Positions 26,129 to 34,981 are shown, counted from the stretch's first letter. The stretch is DNA of 64,000 nt from Stutzerimonas stutzeri (GCF_024448895.1 NZ_JAMOIC010000023.1:1-64000), one strand, 5' to 3'. Made by a program: numbers and translations. Notes: generated from the sequence alone by a model not told the origin.

Positions 26129-26808
26129 TGCCGCCGCAAGAGGTGCTGCCGGGGTGGCGAAAGGCGTATCGGCTGATCAACAGCTCATTTCCGCCGCTGG
26201 GCGTGTTCGAGGACACACTCGATCCGGATGATCTGGACATGGCATTCGCCATCGAGGCGATGACCAATGATCGCCTGCGCGAGGAGGCGGGCATGTTGCA
26301 GCGAGTGGCACCTGGAGATCGTGTGAGCGGGCCGGGGTCTACGGCGGTAATGGCCGCCTTCACCCATATCGGCAATCTCAGCCGCTTTACCGATGGCACC
26401 TATGGCGTCTACTACTGCGCCAGCTCGGTCGATGCCGCCATTGCCGAAACCAAGTTTCATCAGGAGCGATTTCTCGCCGCAACCCGCGAGGCGAACGTCG
26501 AGATCACCATGCGGGCTTATGTGAACAGAGTGGTCAAGCCGCTGCTGGACGTACGCGAAAGGCCGGAGCTTCATCAGCCCGATCTCACGACCTATGCCGT
26601 CAGCCAGGCCTTTGCGCGCGAGCAGCGCGACGGCAAGACCTGGGGGTTGCTCTACCGAAGCGTTCGGCTCGAAGGTCATGAATGCGTTGCGGCGTTTCGC
26701 CCCCAGGCGGTTTCACTGCCGGTACAGGGCGCTCATTTTCGTTACGTATGGGATGCCAAGGCGGGGGCCATCACTCATGTCATGGAACTTACCGAGGTGA
26801 AGGTCTGA
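26128..26808 (+). CDS. RES-domain toxin (NAD+ phosphorylase/hydrolase type)
   Basis: A 226-residue RES family toxin. Characterised members of the family (MbcT and relatives) deplete NAD+. The conserved residues are visible as R86 (NLSRFTDGTYGVYY), E107 (AAIAETKF) and S159 (YAVSQAFA), matching the Arg-Glu-Ser set that names the family; spacing matches the fold. Start ATG overlaps the antitoxin stop by 1 base. Length is usual for chromosomal RES toxins. It is apparently intact. The module sits in a locally AT-rich promoter context between polB and a DUF3079 gene, suggesting insertion as an accessory unit. Confidence 0.88.
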   Translation: MPPQEVLPGWRKAYRLINSSFPPLGVFEDTLDPDDLDMAFAIEAMTNDRLREEAGMLQRVAPGDRVSGPGSTAVMAAFTHIGNLSRFTDGTYGVYYCASSVDAAIAETKFHQERFLAATREANVEITMRAYVNRVVKPLLDVRERPELHQPDLTTYAVSQAFAREQRDGKTWGLLYRSVRLEGHECVAAFRPQAVSLPVQGAHFRYVWDAKAGAITHVMELTEVKV

Positions 26809-26905
26809 GTCTTTCGGGTCGGTTGATCTTGAGTCTGATCAAGTTTATCGAGGGCGTCGGTGGTTAGCCTGAGAGCTCATTCACCACCAGACGTCCGAGG
26901 CCGCC

Positions 26906-27112
26906 ATGGCCAAGAAATTTCCGCTGAATCCGCCACATCCTGAGCGCATCTGCTGGGGCTGCGATCGCTATTGTCCGGCCGACTCGCTGGCCTGCGGCAA
27001 TGGTGCTGGCCGTACGCAGCATCCAGCAGAGATGATGGGGGATGACTGGTACGAGTACGGTGATTGGGGTGATCTGATCACCACCGACAAGGCAGCCAAA
27101 ACCCGCGACTAA
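26906..27112 (+). CDS. DUF3079 domain-containing protein
   Basis: A 68-residue protein with the DUF3079 pattern: FPLNPPHPERICWGCDRYCP (about 5-24) and CGNGAGRTQHPAE, with four cysteines that suggest a metal site. GAGG precedes the ATG. No localisation signal. It is transcribed convergently with the hybrid kinase gene at 27131. Function unknown. Confidence 0.85.
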   Translation: MAKKFPLNPPHPERICWGCDRYCPADSLACGNGAGRTQHPAEMMGDDWYEYGDWGDLITTDKAAKTRD

Positions 27113-27120
27113 GCCTTGGA

Positions 27121-27142
27121 ACGGGGCGTTTTAGTGCCCCGT
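27121..27142. terminator. Bidirectional hairpin between DUF3079 gene and the hybrid kinase
   Basis: ACGGGGC (27121-27127) and GCCCCGT (27136-27142) form a perfect 7-bp stem with an 8-base T-rich loop, 9 bases after the DUF3079 stop codon and overlapping the last codons of the convergent kinase gene. It probably terminates the plus-strand transcript; no T-run follows. Confidence 0.45.
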
Positions 27143-29092
27143 CTCGCTAGACGCCTGGTCCAGCATCGCGCGGACTTTCACCAGCAGATCGTTGATCTGG
27201 AACGGTTTGACCACCATGTCCATCCCCTCGGCGAGAAATCGGTCGCGGCGGACGGCATTCTCGGCATAGCCGGTCATGAACAGCACCGGCAAGGCCGGGC
27301 GGTGCACCCGCGCCATGTCGGCTAGCTCTCGCCCGGAGAGTTGCGGCAGCCCTACGTCGGTCAGGAGCAAATCAACGCTGGGATCGTTCTGCAGCACGGT
27401 CAGTGCGGTGGCAACGTCGCCGGCCTCGCTGCAACGATAACCAGCTTCCCCCAGCATTTCGGCGACCAGCATGCGTACGGCGGGCATATCCTCGACGATC
27501 AAGATGTGCTCGCCGTTACCCAGTGGCAGGTCGCTAACCGTTGTCGAGACGGTGTCCAGGGCGAGCGCCGCTGGGAGCACCAGCGACACTTCGGTGCCCC
27601 GGCCGACCTCGCTGCTCAGCCTCGCTTCACCGCCTGACTGGCGGGCGAATCCGTATATCGACGACAGCCCAAGGCCCGTGCCTTGCCCAAGCGGTTTGGT
27701 TGTAAAGAAGGGGTCGAAAACCTTACTGAGTATCTCCGGGGGGATGCCGGCGCCGTCATCCTTCACAGTTAGCACCACATAGTTGCCGTCGGCCAGGTCC
27801 AGGTCACCTTGGGACTGCAGAGCAGCGGTGCTGATTGTGATGCTGCCGCCGCGGGGTAGGGCGTCTCGAGCGTTGATCACCAGATTGAGAATGGCGCTTT
27901 CGAGCTGGCTGGCATCCACCTGCGCAACGGCAGGCTCATCGCTGAGCCGCAGGTTCAATAAAATCTGCTCGCCGATGGTTCGCTGCAAAAGCTCTTCGAG
28001 CGAACGTACCTGCTCGTTGAGGTCAGCCGGGCGGGCATCCAGCGGCTGCTGGCGGGCGAACGCCAGTAGCCGATTGGTCATCGAAGCGGCGCTGCGCGCG
28101 GAATTCAGCGCGGTGTCGGCGAATCGCAGGACCGCATCGGTGCGGCCCTCGTGAACGCGCCTTTTGAGAAGTTCGATGCCGGTAATGATCCCGGTCAGCA
28201 GGTTGTTGAAATCGTGTGCGATGCCACCGGTCAACTTGCCCAGCGCATCCATCTTCTGGGCCTGCATCAGCTGCTCTTCGGTGCGGACGCGCTCTGCGAC
28301 CTCGCGGGCGAGTTCGGTGTTCGCGTTGTCCAGCTGTTGCCGCTGCGAGCGTTCGCGCTGACGCTGCTCGGTGACGTCCTCGATCACTACCAGGCCGAGT
28401 TCAGCAGCGCGATAGGGCGATACCTGCCACTTGGTTTCACGCCGCTGGCCTGCGACTTTCATGATCAACATGCCCTGCCAACGAATGCCACTGGCAAGAC
28501 TTTCACGCAGTGCGATCAGTTTGGCGTCCTGACCCTCCGCGAGGCTGGCGGTCAGCGCCGACGAGTCAGGCTGATCGCCCAGCAACAATGAAAGCGCAGG
28601 GTTTCGCTCGTGAATGCCGAGTTGTGGGTCGATCACGGCAATCGGTGCTGCAACCTGGGAAAAGATGTCACGAAAGCGCGCTTCGCTCTCACGCAGCGCG
28701 TGTTCGGTATCACGAACGCGCAACAGGGTTCGCAGCGTCGCGAGCAGAACATCCGGATCGACCGGATGGATCAGATAGGCGTCTGCGCCTGCGTCCAGGC
28801 CGGTGATGATGTCGCCGGTCTGGATCGATGCGGCCGATACGTGAATGACTGGCAGCAGGCGCGTGCTGTCGTCTCTACGCAGCTGGCGCACGATGTCGAA
28901 CCCGCTCATGTCCGGCAGATTCACATCCAGAATCAGCGCGTCGATGTCCTCATTGGCGATCAGTCCCAACCCTTCGGTCCCGGTCCCGGCTTCAAGCGCC
29001 TCGTATCCGTGCCGCTCCAGCACCCGGCGAATTGCGTAACGGGTCGCGGCATTATCATCGACGATTAGCAGCCTGTTATTTGTCTCCATCAA
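27131..29092 (-). CDS. Double-receiver hybrid histidine kinase, output end of the stressosome operon
   Basis: A 653-residue soluble protein with receiver 1 (about 5-125, D56 in [13 protein letters not shown]), a PAS-like domain (about 135-250), HisKA (acceptor His in [13 protein letters not shown], about 280-290), HATPase ([36 protein letters not shown]) and receiver 2 (about 530-645, [14 protein letters not shown]). It is the last gene of the rsbRST operon, overlapping the preceding kinase gene by 17 bp. The N-terminal receiver may be phosphorylated by that kinase, making a relay. No DNA-binding or c-di-GMP domain is present, so the final output lies elsewhere. Partner assignment is inference from gene order. 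Confidence 0.9.
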   Translation of the reverse strand: MMETNNRLLIVDDNAATRYAIRRVLERHGYEALEAGTGTEGLGLIANEDIDALILDVNLPDMSGFDIVRQLRRDDSTRLLPVIHVSAASIQTGDIITGLDAGADAYLIHPVDPDVLLATLRTLLRVRDTEHALRESEARFRDIFSQVAAPIAVIDPQLGIHERNPALSLLLGDQPDSSALTASLAEGQDAKLIALRESLASGIRWQGMLIMKVAGQRRETKWQVSPYRAAELGLVVIEDVTEQRQRERSQRQQLDNANTELAREVAERVRTEEQLMQAQKMDALGKLTGGIAHDFNNLLTGIITGIELLKRRVHEGRTDAVLRFADTALNSARSAASMTNRLLAFARQQPLDARPADLNEQVRSLEELLQRTIGEQILLNLRLSDEPAVAQVDASQLESAILNLVINARDALPRGGSITISTAALQSQGDLDLADGNYVVLTVKDDGAGIPPEILSKVFDPFFTTKPLGQGTGLGLSSIYGFARQSGGEARLSSEVGRGTEVSLVLPAALALDTVSTTVSDLPLGNGEHILIVEDMPAVRMLVAEMLGEAGYRCSEAGDVATALTVLQNDPSVDLLLTDVGLPQLSGRELADMARVHRPALPVLFMTGYAENAVRRDRFLAEGMDMVVKPFQINDLLVKVRAMLDQASSETGH

Positions 29093-29933
29093 CCGGCTCC
29101 GTGGAAATGGCGACGGGAATGATCACAAAAAACGTCGAGCCGGAGCCCGGCGTACTCTCGACACCGACGCGGCCACCCAGCAACTCCGCGAAGCGTTTGC
29201 AGAGTGACAAGCCAAGCCCTGTCCCTCGCAGACGTTTCTGCAATGGGCTGTCGATCTGGACGAAGTCCTCGAACAGATTGCCGTGCAGCTCTTCGGGTAT
29301 ACCGATGCCGGTATCGGACACTGCGAAACGGACCTCCCCGCTGCCTTCGGGATGAACCGAGACACGAACCTCGCCCTGCTGGGTGAACTTGAGGGCGTTG
29401 GAGATGAAGTTTCGCAGAATTTGCGCGAGCTTCTTGTCGTCGGTGTAGAGCCGTGGCATGTCCTGCGGCTCTTCGAAGATCAGGTCGACCGCATTGCCAT
29501 CGACGATGGGGCGAAACATGCCACGAAGCGCCGAGAACAGGTCCAGCATGTCGAACCAGGCCGGCGAGATCGTGATGCGCCCGGCCTCGATTTTCGCCAA
29601 ATCGAGCAGGTCGTCGACCATGTCGCTGAGTTCACCGGCGGCACTGCTGATGAACAGGACCTGCTTGTGCTGCTCGGAACTGAGCGGGCCATCCAGCTCG
29701 TCACTGAGCAAGCGGGTGATGCTGCGAATCGAACCCAGCGGTGTGCGGAATTCGTGGCTCATGTACGACAGGAACCGGCTTTTCAGATCCGACGCCTGGC
29801 GCAGTTGCTCCGCCTGGGTATCGAGCTCGGCATAAAGGGCAAGCACGCCCTGATTGGTTTCATCGAGTTCGGCGCGCAGCGACTCGTTCTCACGGCGAAG
29901 CCGCTCCAGGTCGCTCAAGGTCGGATCAGTCAC
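29076..29933 (-). CDS. Soluble sensor histidine kinase of the stressosome operon
   Basis: A 285-residue cytoplasmic histidine kinase. A coiled-coil N-terminus (about 5-50, RRENESLRAELDETNQGVLA) replaces a sensor domain; HisKA with acceptor H60 (LSYMSHEFRTPLGS) and a HATPase domain (LRNFISNALKFTQQG, DTGIGI, GTGLGLSLCKRFAELLGG) follow. Overlaps the upstream SpoIIE-type gene by 8 bp and the downstream hybrid kinase by 17 bp, so all are translated together. With no membrane or ligand domain, its activity is presumably set by the co-encoded stressosome partners, in particular free RsbT or the phosphatase fusion; this is inference. Confidence 0.9.
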   Translation of the reverse strand: MTDPTLSDLERLRRENESLRAELDETNQGVLALYAELDTQAEQLRQASDLKSRFLSYMSHEFRTPLGSIRSITRLLSDELDGPLSSEQHKQVLFISSAAGELSDMVDDLLDLAKIEAGRITISPAWFDMLDLFSALRGMFRPIVDGNAVDLIFEEPQDMPRLYTDDKKLAQILRNFISNALKFTQQGEVRVSVHPEGSGEVRFAVSDTGIGIPEELHGNLFEDFVQIDSPLQKRLRGTGLGLSLCKRFAELLGGRVGVESTPGSGSTFFVIIPVAISTEPVDGDK

Positions 29934-30942
29934 GAACTGTCTCCAGCGAAATCACCATTACGGTCACGTCATCGCGTCCGCGACAGAAATCGCGGTGCAG
30001 CAGGGTTGAAATAATCGCCGGGTGACGATGCACCAGGCCAGGGTAGTCGCGCAGGTTCCAGCGCGATTGCAGTCCATCGCTGTACATGATCAGCAACTGA
30101 CCTTCCTCGACCAGATAATCGAATACCTGCGCCTTGCGAAATTGTGAGCCGACGATGCCGGGATGTGATGCGAGCCCGCGGCTCTTTTCGGCCGTAATCA
30201 GGCAGGCGCCGATATTGCCGATGCCTGCAAAACGCAGATTGCTCGATGCTGCATCGTAGAGTGCAATGGCTACCGCGCCGCCTCGGGTTCCGTTCATGGC
30301 CTGATGCATGTCTTGCAGACTGCTTGCGGGGTCGGCAAAGGGTTCGACTGCGAAGGCCGCAGCGCCCGCCAAGCCAGCACGTTCGGCATCCTCGCCATGT
30401 CCGATACCGTCTATGACCAGCGCGCTGAGCTGCGAGCCGTTGACGGCAAGGTGCCAGACATCCCCACAGGCGGGATCGTCTTTCAGCGAATGCTGGCTGA
30501 CGCCGAAGCGAAGTGAGCAAGGCGAGACATGGCGCGGAAACAGCTGCGCCATTACCACAGCGCCTCTGCTATCGGAGTAGATGTCGAATACCTGTGACTG
30601 ACGCGTCAGTGCGCCAAGGCCGGTTCCCGGAGTGCCGCCGGTAGAAAAGCCATCGGCGAGACAGCGTGCCGCGTCGAAGCCCGGCCCGCGATCCACAGCG
30701 ATCAGTTCGATGCCGCTTCCGGTCTGCGCCGGTATTGCGCGCAGGTGCAAAGCCCCGTGACGAGCGTGCTTCAGCAGATTGGTCGACAGCTCCGTGGCGA
30801 CAATCGCTACGCGCCCGGCATCGACCTCGCTGAAACCCAACTTCGATGCCAGCCCCAGGGCCACCCGGCGCGCATGGCCCACCTGACTGTCATCTTCGAT
30901 GGCCAGCGCGGTGGTCATTGACCCGCTAAGATTCATGACCAT
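29926..30942 (-). CDS. RsbT-like ATPase fused to SpoIIE/RsbX-type phosphatase
   Basis: A 338-residue fusion. The N-terminal part (about 12-130) is a GHKL switch-kinase domain with ATELSTNLLKHA and DRGPGF boxes; the C-terminal part (about 145-335) is a PP2C/SpoIIE-like Ser/Thr phosphatase with ALVIDGIGHGEDA, GGAVAIALYD, MYSDGL and GRDDVTVMVI, the metal-binding Asp set. This matches RsbX-type feedback phosphatases that remove phosphate from RsbR and RsbS. It overlaps rsbT by 10 bp and the histidine kinase by 8 bp. Its position directly after rsbT supports a role in resetting the stressosome. Start at 30942 or the in-frame ATG at 30936. Confidence 0.87.
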   Translation of the reverse strand: MVMNLSGSMTTALAIEDDSQVGHARRVALGLASKLGFSEVDAGRVAIVATELSTNLLKHARHGALHLRAIPAQTGSGIELIAVDRGPGFDAARCLADGFSTGGTPGTGLGALTRQSQVFDIYSDSRGAVVMAQLFPRHVSPCSLRFGVSQHSLKDDPACGDVWHLAVNGSQLSALVIDGIGHGEDAERAGLAGAAAFAVEPFADPASSLQDMHQAMNGTRGGAVAIALYDAASSNLRFAGIGNIGACLITAEKSRGLASHPGIVGSQFRKAQVFDYLVEEGQLLIMYSDGLQSRWNLRDYPGLVHRHPAIISTLLHRDFCRGRDDVTVMVISLETVRD

Positions 30943-31337
30943 TTGGTAATGCTGATTTGAGTGCCTACGCCGGGGGTACTGTCGAGTTCGAACTCATCGA
31001 CCAGGCGCCGGGCTCCGGTCAGCCCAAGCCCGAGGCCGCCACCGGACGTCCAGCCATCGGTCAGCGCCAGTTTGATGTCGGCAATGCCGGGGCCCTGATC
31101 GCGGAACGTCAGGCGGATGCCAGTGCGTGGACCCTCGTCGATAACTTCCCAATCCATATCGCCGCCGCCGCCGTAGACCACGGTGTTGCGCGCCAGCTCA
31201 CTGACTGCGGTGACCAGCTTGGTCTGATCGATCAGGCGCATGCCACCGTCCTGCGCCAGCTTGCGGACCGCCTGACGAGCAATCACCACATCCTGTTCGA
31301 TGCGTACCGCAATGCTGCCGCTGGAGCGAATGGTCAT
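30933..31337 (-). CDS. rsbT: RsbT-like switch kinase
   Basis: A 134-residue GHKL-fold Ser/Thr kinase of the RsbT type. Conserved boxes: VSELARNTVVYGGG (N-box, about 46-59), FRDQGPGI (G1, about 78-85) and GGGLGLGLTGARRLVDEF (G2, about 98-115). In B. subtilis RsbT phosphorylates RsbR and RsbS and is then released to activate the next partner. Length equals that of B. subtilis RsbT. It overlaps rsbS by 4 bp (ATGA) and the phosphatase fusion by 10 bp. No sigma-B or RsbU gene is near, so the target differs. Confidence 0.92.
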   Translation of the reverse strand: MTIRSSGSIAVRIEQDVVIARQAVRKLAQDGGMRLIDQTKLVTAVSELARNTVVYGGGGDMDWEVIDEGPRTGIRLTFRDQGPGIADIKLALTDGWTSGGGLGLGLTGARRLVDEFELDSTPGVGTQISITKWS

Positions 31338-31696
31338 TTAGCAGCCATCCGCTTGTGCAGCAGCTGCATACCACGCTCGACGTTCAGCGCGGTACTCACG
31401 CCCTGAAGTGTCAGGCCGAGTTCAACCAGTGTGATCGCGACAGCCGGCTGCATGCCAACGACCACGGTTTCGGCGTCCATGATGCTGGAGAGCCCGGAGA
31501 TCGAGCTGATCATCCGGCCAATGAACGAATCGACCATGTCCAGCGCGGAAATGTCGATCAGCACGGCCCGAGCCGAAGTGGCGCTGATGCGCTCGGCCAG
31601 ATCATCCTGCAGCGTCATTGCCAGTTGGTCGTGCATATCGACCTGAATGGTGACGAGTAGAAACTCGCCCATCTGCAATATGGGGATGCGCTCCAT
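31334..31696 (-). CDS. rsbS: RsbS-like STAS domain scaffold protein
   Basis: A 120-residue single STAS domain. The conserved segment AVLIDISALDMVDSFIGRM carries the phosphorylatable Ser in the DSF position (S57), matching the Ser of B. subtilis RsbS that RsbT modifies. It forms the stressosome core with RsbR and sequesters RsbT. It starts one base before the rsbR stop codon (1-bp overlap) and overlaps rsbT by 4 bp. Length matches the family (about 120). Confidence 0.92.
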   Translation of the reverse strand: MERIPILQMGEFLLVTIQVDMHDQLAMTLQDDLAERISATSARAVLIDISALDMVDSFIGRMISSISGLSSIMDAETVVVGMQPAVAITLVELGLTLQGVSTALNVERGMQLLHKRMAAK

Positions 31697-32547
31697 TACA
31701 CGGCCTTGCTGACAGTCAGCCCCGAACGGCGCAGCGCGAGCGCCAGCGCGTCAGCCAGCGTGGCTTTGGTGACGATGCCCTGCAAATCGAGACCCAGATG
31801 CACGATGGTTTGCGCGATCTGTGGGCGTACGCCGCTGATGATGGCGTCTGCGCCCATCAGGCGGATTGCCGTGACGGTCTTGAGCAGGTGCTGGGCTACC
31901 AGGGTGTCGACGGTCGGCACGCCGGTGATGTCGATGATGGCGATTTCCGAACCCGTATCGACGATGCGCTGGAGCAGCGACTCCATCACCACCTGGGTAC
32001 GCTGCGAGTCGAGTGTGCCGATCATCGGCAGTGCCAGAACGCCGTCCCAGAGTTTGACGACGGGCGTCGACAGTTCCAGCAGTTCTTCCTGCTGGCGCTT
32101 GATGACCGATTCCCGTGACTTCTGGAAGGCACGTACGGTCTCCAGGCCGAGTTGATCGATCAGTTCGGACAGCGCCCAGAGCTGTTCGGCCAGGATGGCC
32201 GGCTCATCGGCATATTCCTTCTGCAACATCAGCATCAGCGGACGCTTGACGGAGAAGATGAAGCCCGCTGTCTGCTGCGAGTCGAAGCCCAGCAACACGC
32301 GGCTGTGCGAGAGCTGGTCCAGGAACTGACGCATGTCGTCCCATGTTGTCGACCGGAGGTTGGTCGATTCCGTCTGGCTGGCACCGGAAACCAGCAGCCG
32401 GATGAAGTCAGCAGTCTGCTGGCGGAACTCATCGACCTTCACGTTACGGTACATACCGCTCGCTTCGAGCTCGCTGGACCAGTTGGCCAGTAGTTCCTGT
32501 TCATTATTTGCAATGACATTGAAAGTGCGTTGTTGCAATGAAGCCAT
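31696..32547 (-). CDS. rsbR: RsbR-type stressosome sensor (RsbRD N-terminal domain plus STAS)
   Basis: A 283-residue protein with an N-terminal helical RsbRD-like sensor domain (about 5-145) and a C-terminal STAS domain (about 165-275). The phospho-acceptor in the first position is T215 (GVPTVDTLVAQH); the second site, Thr205 in B. subtilis RsbRA, is S238 here (IISGVRPQ). The N-terminal domain is not a heme globin of the kind found in Vibrio RsbR: no globin His pattern was seen. It is the first gene of the six-gene operon, so the promoter lies upstream of 32547. The signal it senses cannot be deduced. Confidence 0.9.
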   Translation of the reverse strand: MASLQQRTFNVIANNEQELLANWSSELEASGMYRNVKVDEFRQQTADFIRLLVSGASQTESTNLRSTTWDDMRQFLDQLSHSRVLLGFDSQQTAGFIFSVKRPLMLMLQKEYADEPAILAEQLWALSELIDQLGLETVRAFQKSRESVIKRQQEELLELSTPVVKLWDGVLALPMIGTLDSQRTQVVMESLLQRIVDTGSEIAIIDITGVPTVDTLVAQHLLKTVTAIRLMGADAIISGVRPQIAQTIVHLGLDLQGIVTKATLADALALALRRSGLTVSKAV

Positions 32548-33174
32548 TAGCGCTATTCCTTATGGCGATGCAGCGATAGTCGGATTTGATTCAGATTGCG
32601 TAGCGACGTTCCAGCCTGCCAACAAAAGTAACGCCGGCTAAAACTTACGAAATGGAGGGAAACGTGCCTTGACCATGATGGATGAGGTCAACACTGGTCT
32701 GCTTGCAGGATACGCCAAGGATCTCGGCTTGGCAGCCGTGATACGTGCGTCTCTTTTCAGGCTATCAGTGCTTTGATAAAGCGATGGCATTTCGCCTTAA
32801 CTGATGGAAACGGTCAAGCACTGTTCCATCCGCGCCTCGTGCTCAATAGAGCGGCCTGCGGCACGCGAAAATCTCGCAACGGCGGCTCGCAGCTACGGCT
32901 CAAAACGCGCCTCTAGTTGGCACGTTGAGTGGGGATAAAAGCAAGTCAGCAGCGATGCGGCTTGCTACGCGTGACTTGGGAGGTACGCCATGGCAGTCCT
33001 GACGATCGCGTCAGTCCCGGCTGGAACTTTGAACAGGCTCGGCTGCGAGACGATTCTGGGCACAGGGCGCCCGCGCCATCGCATCCGACGCGCCTAGGGC
33101 AGGCGCAACCGGCGCATTCGACATTTCAACGCAAACAAGCCACCGCACAGGCGCGAGACGTTACCAGGCAGGCC
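32548..33174. other. Intergenic region upstream of the stressosome operon
   Basis: About 630 bp between the rsbR start and the 3' end of the SH3 protein gene. It must contain the operon promoter, reading leftward. I see no convincing gene: the longest plus-strand frame (32929-33309) runs into the SH3 gene and is Arg/Gln-rich with no ribosome site. A GC-poor patch at about 32560-32680 near rsbR is the likeliest promoter area. No terminator or palindrome could be assigned. Confidence 0.5.
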
Positions 33175-33852
33175 TCAGAACCAGCGGTCGTTGCGCTTGC
33201 GGCCACGGGTCATGGCAGGAAGGATCAGGCCCGCCAGCAGGCCCGCACCGGCGATGCTGCCGCCGTAGACCATGTAGCGCATCAGCACCTGGTTGTTCTC
33301 ATCGCCTAGCCGCGCTTCGGCGTCGCGCAGGTCCGATTCAGTGGCGGTCAGCGCTTCGTCCAGCGCTTTGCGACGTGCTTCCAGCTCATCGATCAACGCC
33401 TTGCGGGAGTCTAGAGTTTCCTGCATGCCCTGAACGCGCGCTTTCCAGCTGTCGTCGATGGTCTTCAGCTCTTCGCTCAACTCGGTGACCTGCTGCTCGA
33501 GCTGCGGCAGGCGCTCAGCCTGACCAGGCACTTCCTGTAGATCGCTACTGCGGATCCACACGCGATCTCCGTTCTCACCGCGCACCTGGCTGTAGTCGCC
33601 TTGGGTTTCGAGCAGTTCGACCTTCTGACCGGATATCAAGCTGCCAACGATGCGGTATCCGTCGGTGGGACCGCTGCGTACGTAAGTGCTCAAACTGTCG
33701 CTGACCCAGCGTTCGCTGGTCGCTTGCTGTGCCTGCGCCGGCACGATGACGGCCAACAAGGTGCCGAACAGGCCAGCACGAAAAGCGCTGCGCTGAGAGG
33801 AGGACCAGGAAAAACGGGATAAGAGGGCGACAAGGTGGCGAGATAAGGACAT
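33175..33852 (-). CDS. TIGR04211 family SH3 domain-containing protein (YgiM-like)
   Basis: A 225-residue inner-membrane-anchored protein. A hydrophobic signal-anchor (about 20-40, GLFGTLLAVIVPAQAQQ) is followed by a bacterial SH3 domain (about 48-110, VSDSLSTYVRSGPTDGYRIVG and VELLETQGDYSQVRG), a coiled coil (about 115-190) and a C-terminal membrane helix (GGSIAGAGLLAGLILPAMT) with a basic tail RGRKRNDRW. This is the YgiM/TIGR04211 layout. ATG 33852 has GAAGA upstream; the open frame continues to 34056 without support. Function unknown, proposed cell-envelope role. Confidence 0.87.
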   Translation of the reverse strand: MSLSRHLVALLSRFSWSSSQRSAFRAGLFGTLLAVIVPAQAQQATSERWVSDSLSTYVRSGPTDGYRIVGSLISGQKVELLETQGDYSQVRGENGDRVWIRSSDLQEVPGQAERLPQLEQQVTELSEELKTIDDSWKARVQGMQETLDSRKALIDELEARRKALDEALTATESDLRDAEARLGDENNQVLMRYMVYGGSIAGAGLLAGLILPAMTRGRKRNDRWF

Positions 33853-34157
33853 GGTGTTCTTCGCGTTGACTGGATGAAGGCCCAGATGAACGGGCCGAAA
33901 CATAAGCGGATCCGGAGCTGGCGAATGCCAACAGCCTGCTGTAACTGACTCGAATGGCAGGCGCGCCGGATACGGCTGGTCGTGAGCGGGAGGATGTAAT
34001 CTCCCTACAGCAGGCAAAAGGCCTGGGTGTTGTTGCAGATTGGAATGACAGCGCAAATGTGCCGGGGTTCATTAAATGTTCATTATTTTCTGAACCGCTG
34101 ACCGGGTGCTCTGACGTCTCGCCCATCGTCCCGCATAGGTGAGTCCTGGCGGACGGG
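33853..34157. other. Intergenic region upstream of the SH3-domain gene
   Basis: About 305 bp without a gene. It contains an AT-rich section with an exact 8-base direct repeat GTTCATTA at 34067-34074 and 34078-34085 (11-bp period, one helical turn), suitable as a regulator site for the leftward SH3-protein gene, but no regulator can be named. Confidence 0.4.
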
Positions 34158-34466
34158 CTAAAGCGTCTCGACCTGCTGCGCACGGATCAATACCTGCTCC
34201 TGACGAAAACGGACTTCCAACGAAGTCCGATAGGCCTTCCACCATTCGCGATCGAGTGCCGGGGCCATTACCTCATGAATGATCAAGTCGTCGCGTACGG
34301 TCTGGTCATTGTCCTCGCACCAGAGCCCACGTGCCGGCGCGCGGGTGTAGGCGGTCAGGCCGCCGAACTGTTGGACCAGCTCATCACGAATCTCAGCGAA
34401 CAAGCACTTCGGCAAAGCCGCTCCATCATTGTCATAAAGGGGGAGCAACAGCTGGATCAGATACAT
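34158..34466 (-). CDS. Conserved hypothetical protein
   Basis: A 102-residue cytoplasmic protein, not recognised. It has a hydrophobic beta strand at the N-terminus (YLIQLLLPLYDNDG), then FAEIRDELVQQFGGLTAYTR, which reads like a ferredoxin-like/ABM small-domain alpha-beta layout, and ends in RQEQVLIRAQQVETL. No catalytic motif is evident. The start at 34466 has AGGAA 6-9 bases upstream, preferred over 34481. It is a single gene; its neighbours are also of unknown function. Confidence 0.7.
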   Translation of the reverse strand: MYLIQLLLPLYDNDGAALPKCLFAEIRDELVQQFGGLTAYTRAPARGLWCEDNDQTVRDDLIIHEVMAPALDREWWKAYRTSLEVRFRQEQVLIRAQQVETL

Positions 34467-34981
34467 GGCAGATTCCTGCAAAGTCGAACGCTAGTAGATG
34501 GACCCTCAAGCGCGGCACTCATCGTCGCTGCGCGGATCAACGGCGCGGCGTAGTGGTTGATAGCAGAAGGTACTCGCCCCGAGTCCGGACAGACCGGCGA
34601 TGGTGGTTCGGACTCATCGACCTGATGGGCCAGCGCGGTTCCGGTTGCGCCGTGGCTGCTGCATGGGTCAGCTGGCTCCCGCTCTGGCGAGCGCCTGGCT
34701 ATCGCTTGGCGTGCTGTTGCCTGTCTGCTCCGCCAGTGTGGACCCCCAGCAGAGTGGCGCAGGACAGGCCTACGGCGCATGCACCTGCAATCGGCAACTG
34801 CCTACCAAGTGGATGATCCGTAATCCTGCCCACGATAAGGGCCGTCGAATGGATATGAACGTATACAAGCGATCCGGGGCGGGCGGCAGGCGCTCACGTC
34901 TGGCTTGCTGATCGGCGGAGGCGAATTCATAGACGCCGCCGAACTCAAATCCAGACAAGAACCCGCTGGAGGTAGTCCAAG
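34467..34981. other. Intergenic region without recognised content
   Basis: About 515 bp. A plus-strand frame at 34600-34911 (103 residues, a hydrophobic stretch followed by Cys- and Arg-rich sequence) is open but its composition and lack of a ribosome site do not support a gene. No repeat or terminator stood out. Confidence 0.4.

Noticed and set aside
32929-33309. 126-residue plus-strand frame upstream of the SH3-domain gene
   Set aside because: No ribosome site, composition unlike a protein, and its 3' part overlaps the SH3 gene antisense.
34600-34911. 103-residue plus-strand frame
   Set aside because: Cys/Arg-rich with a weak hydrophobic patch and no ribosome site or homology that I recognise; kept only as a note.
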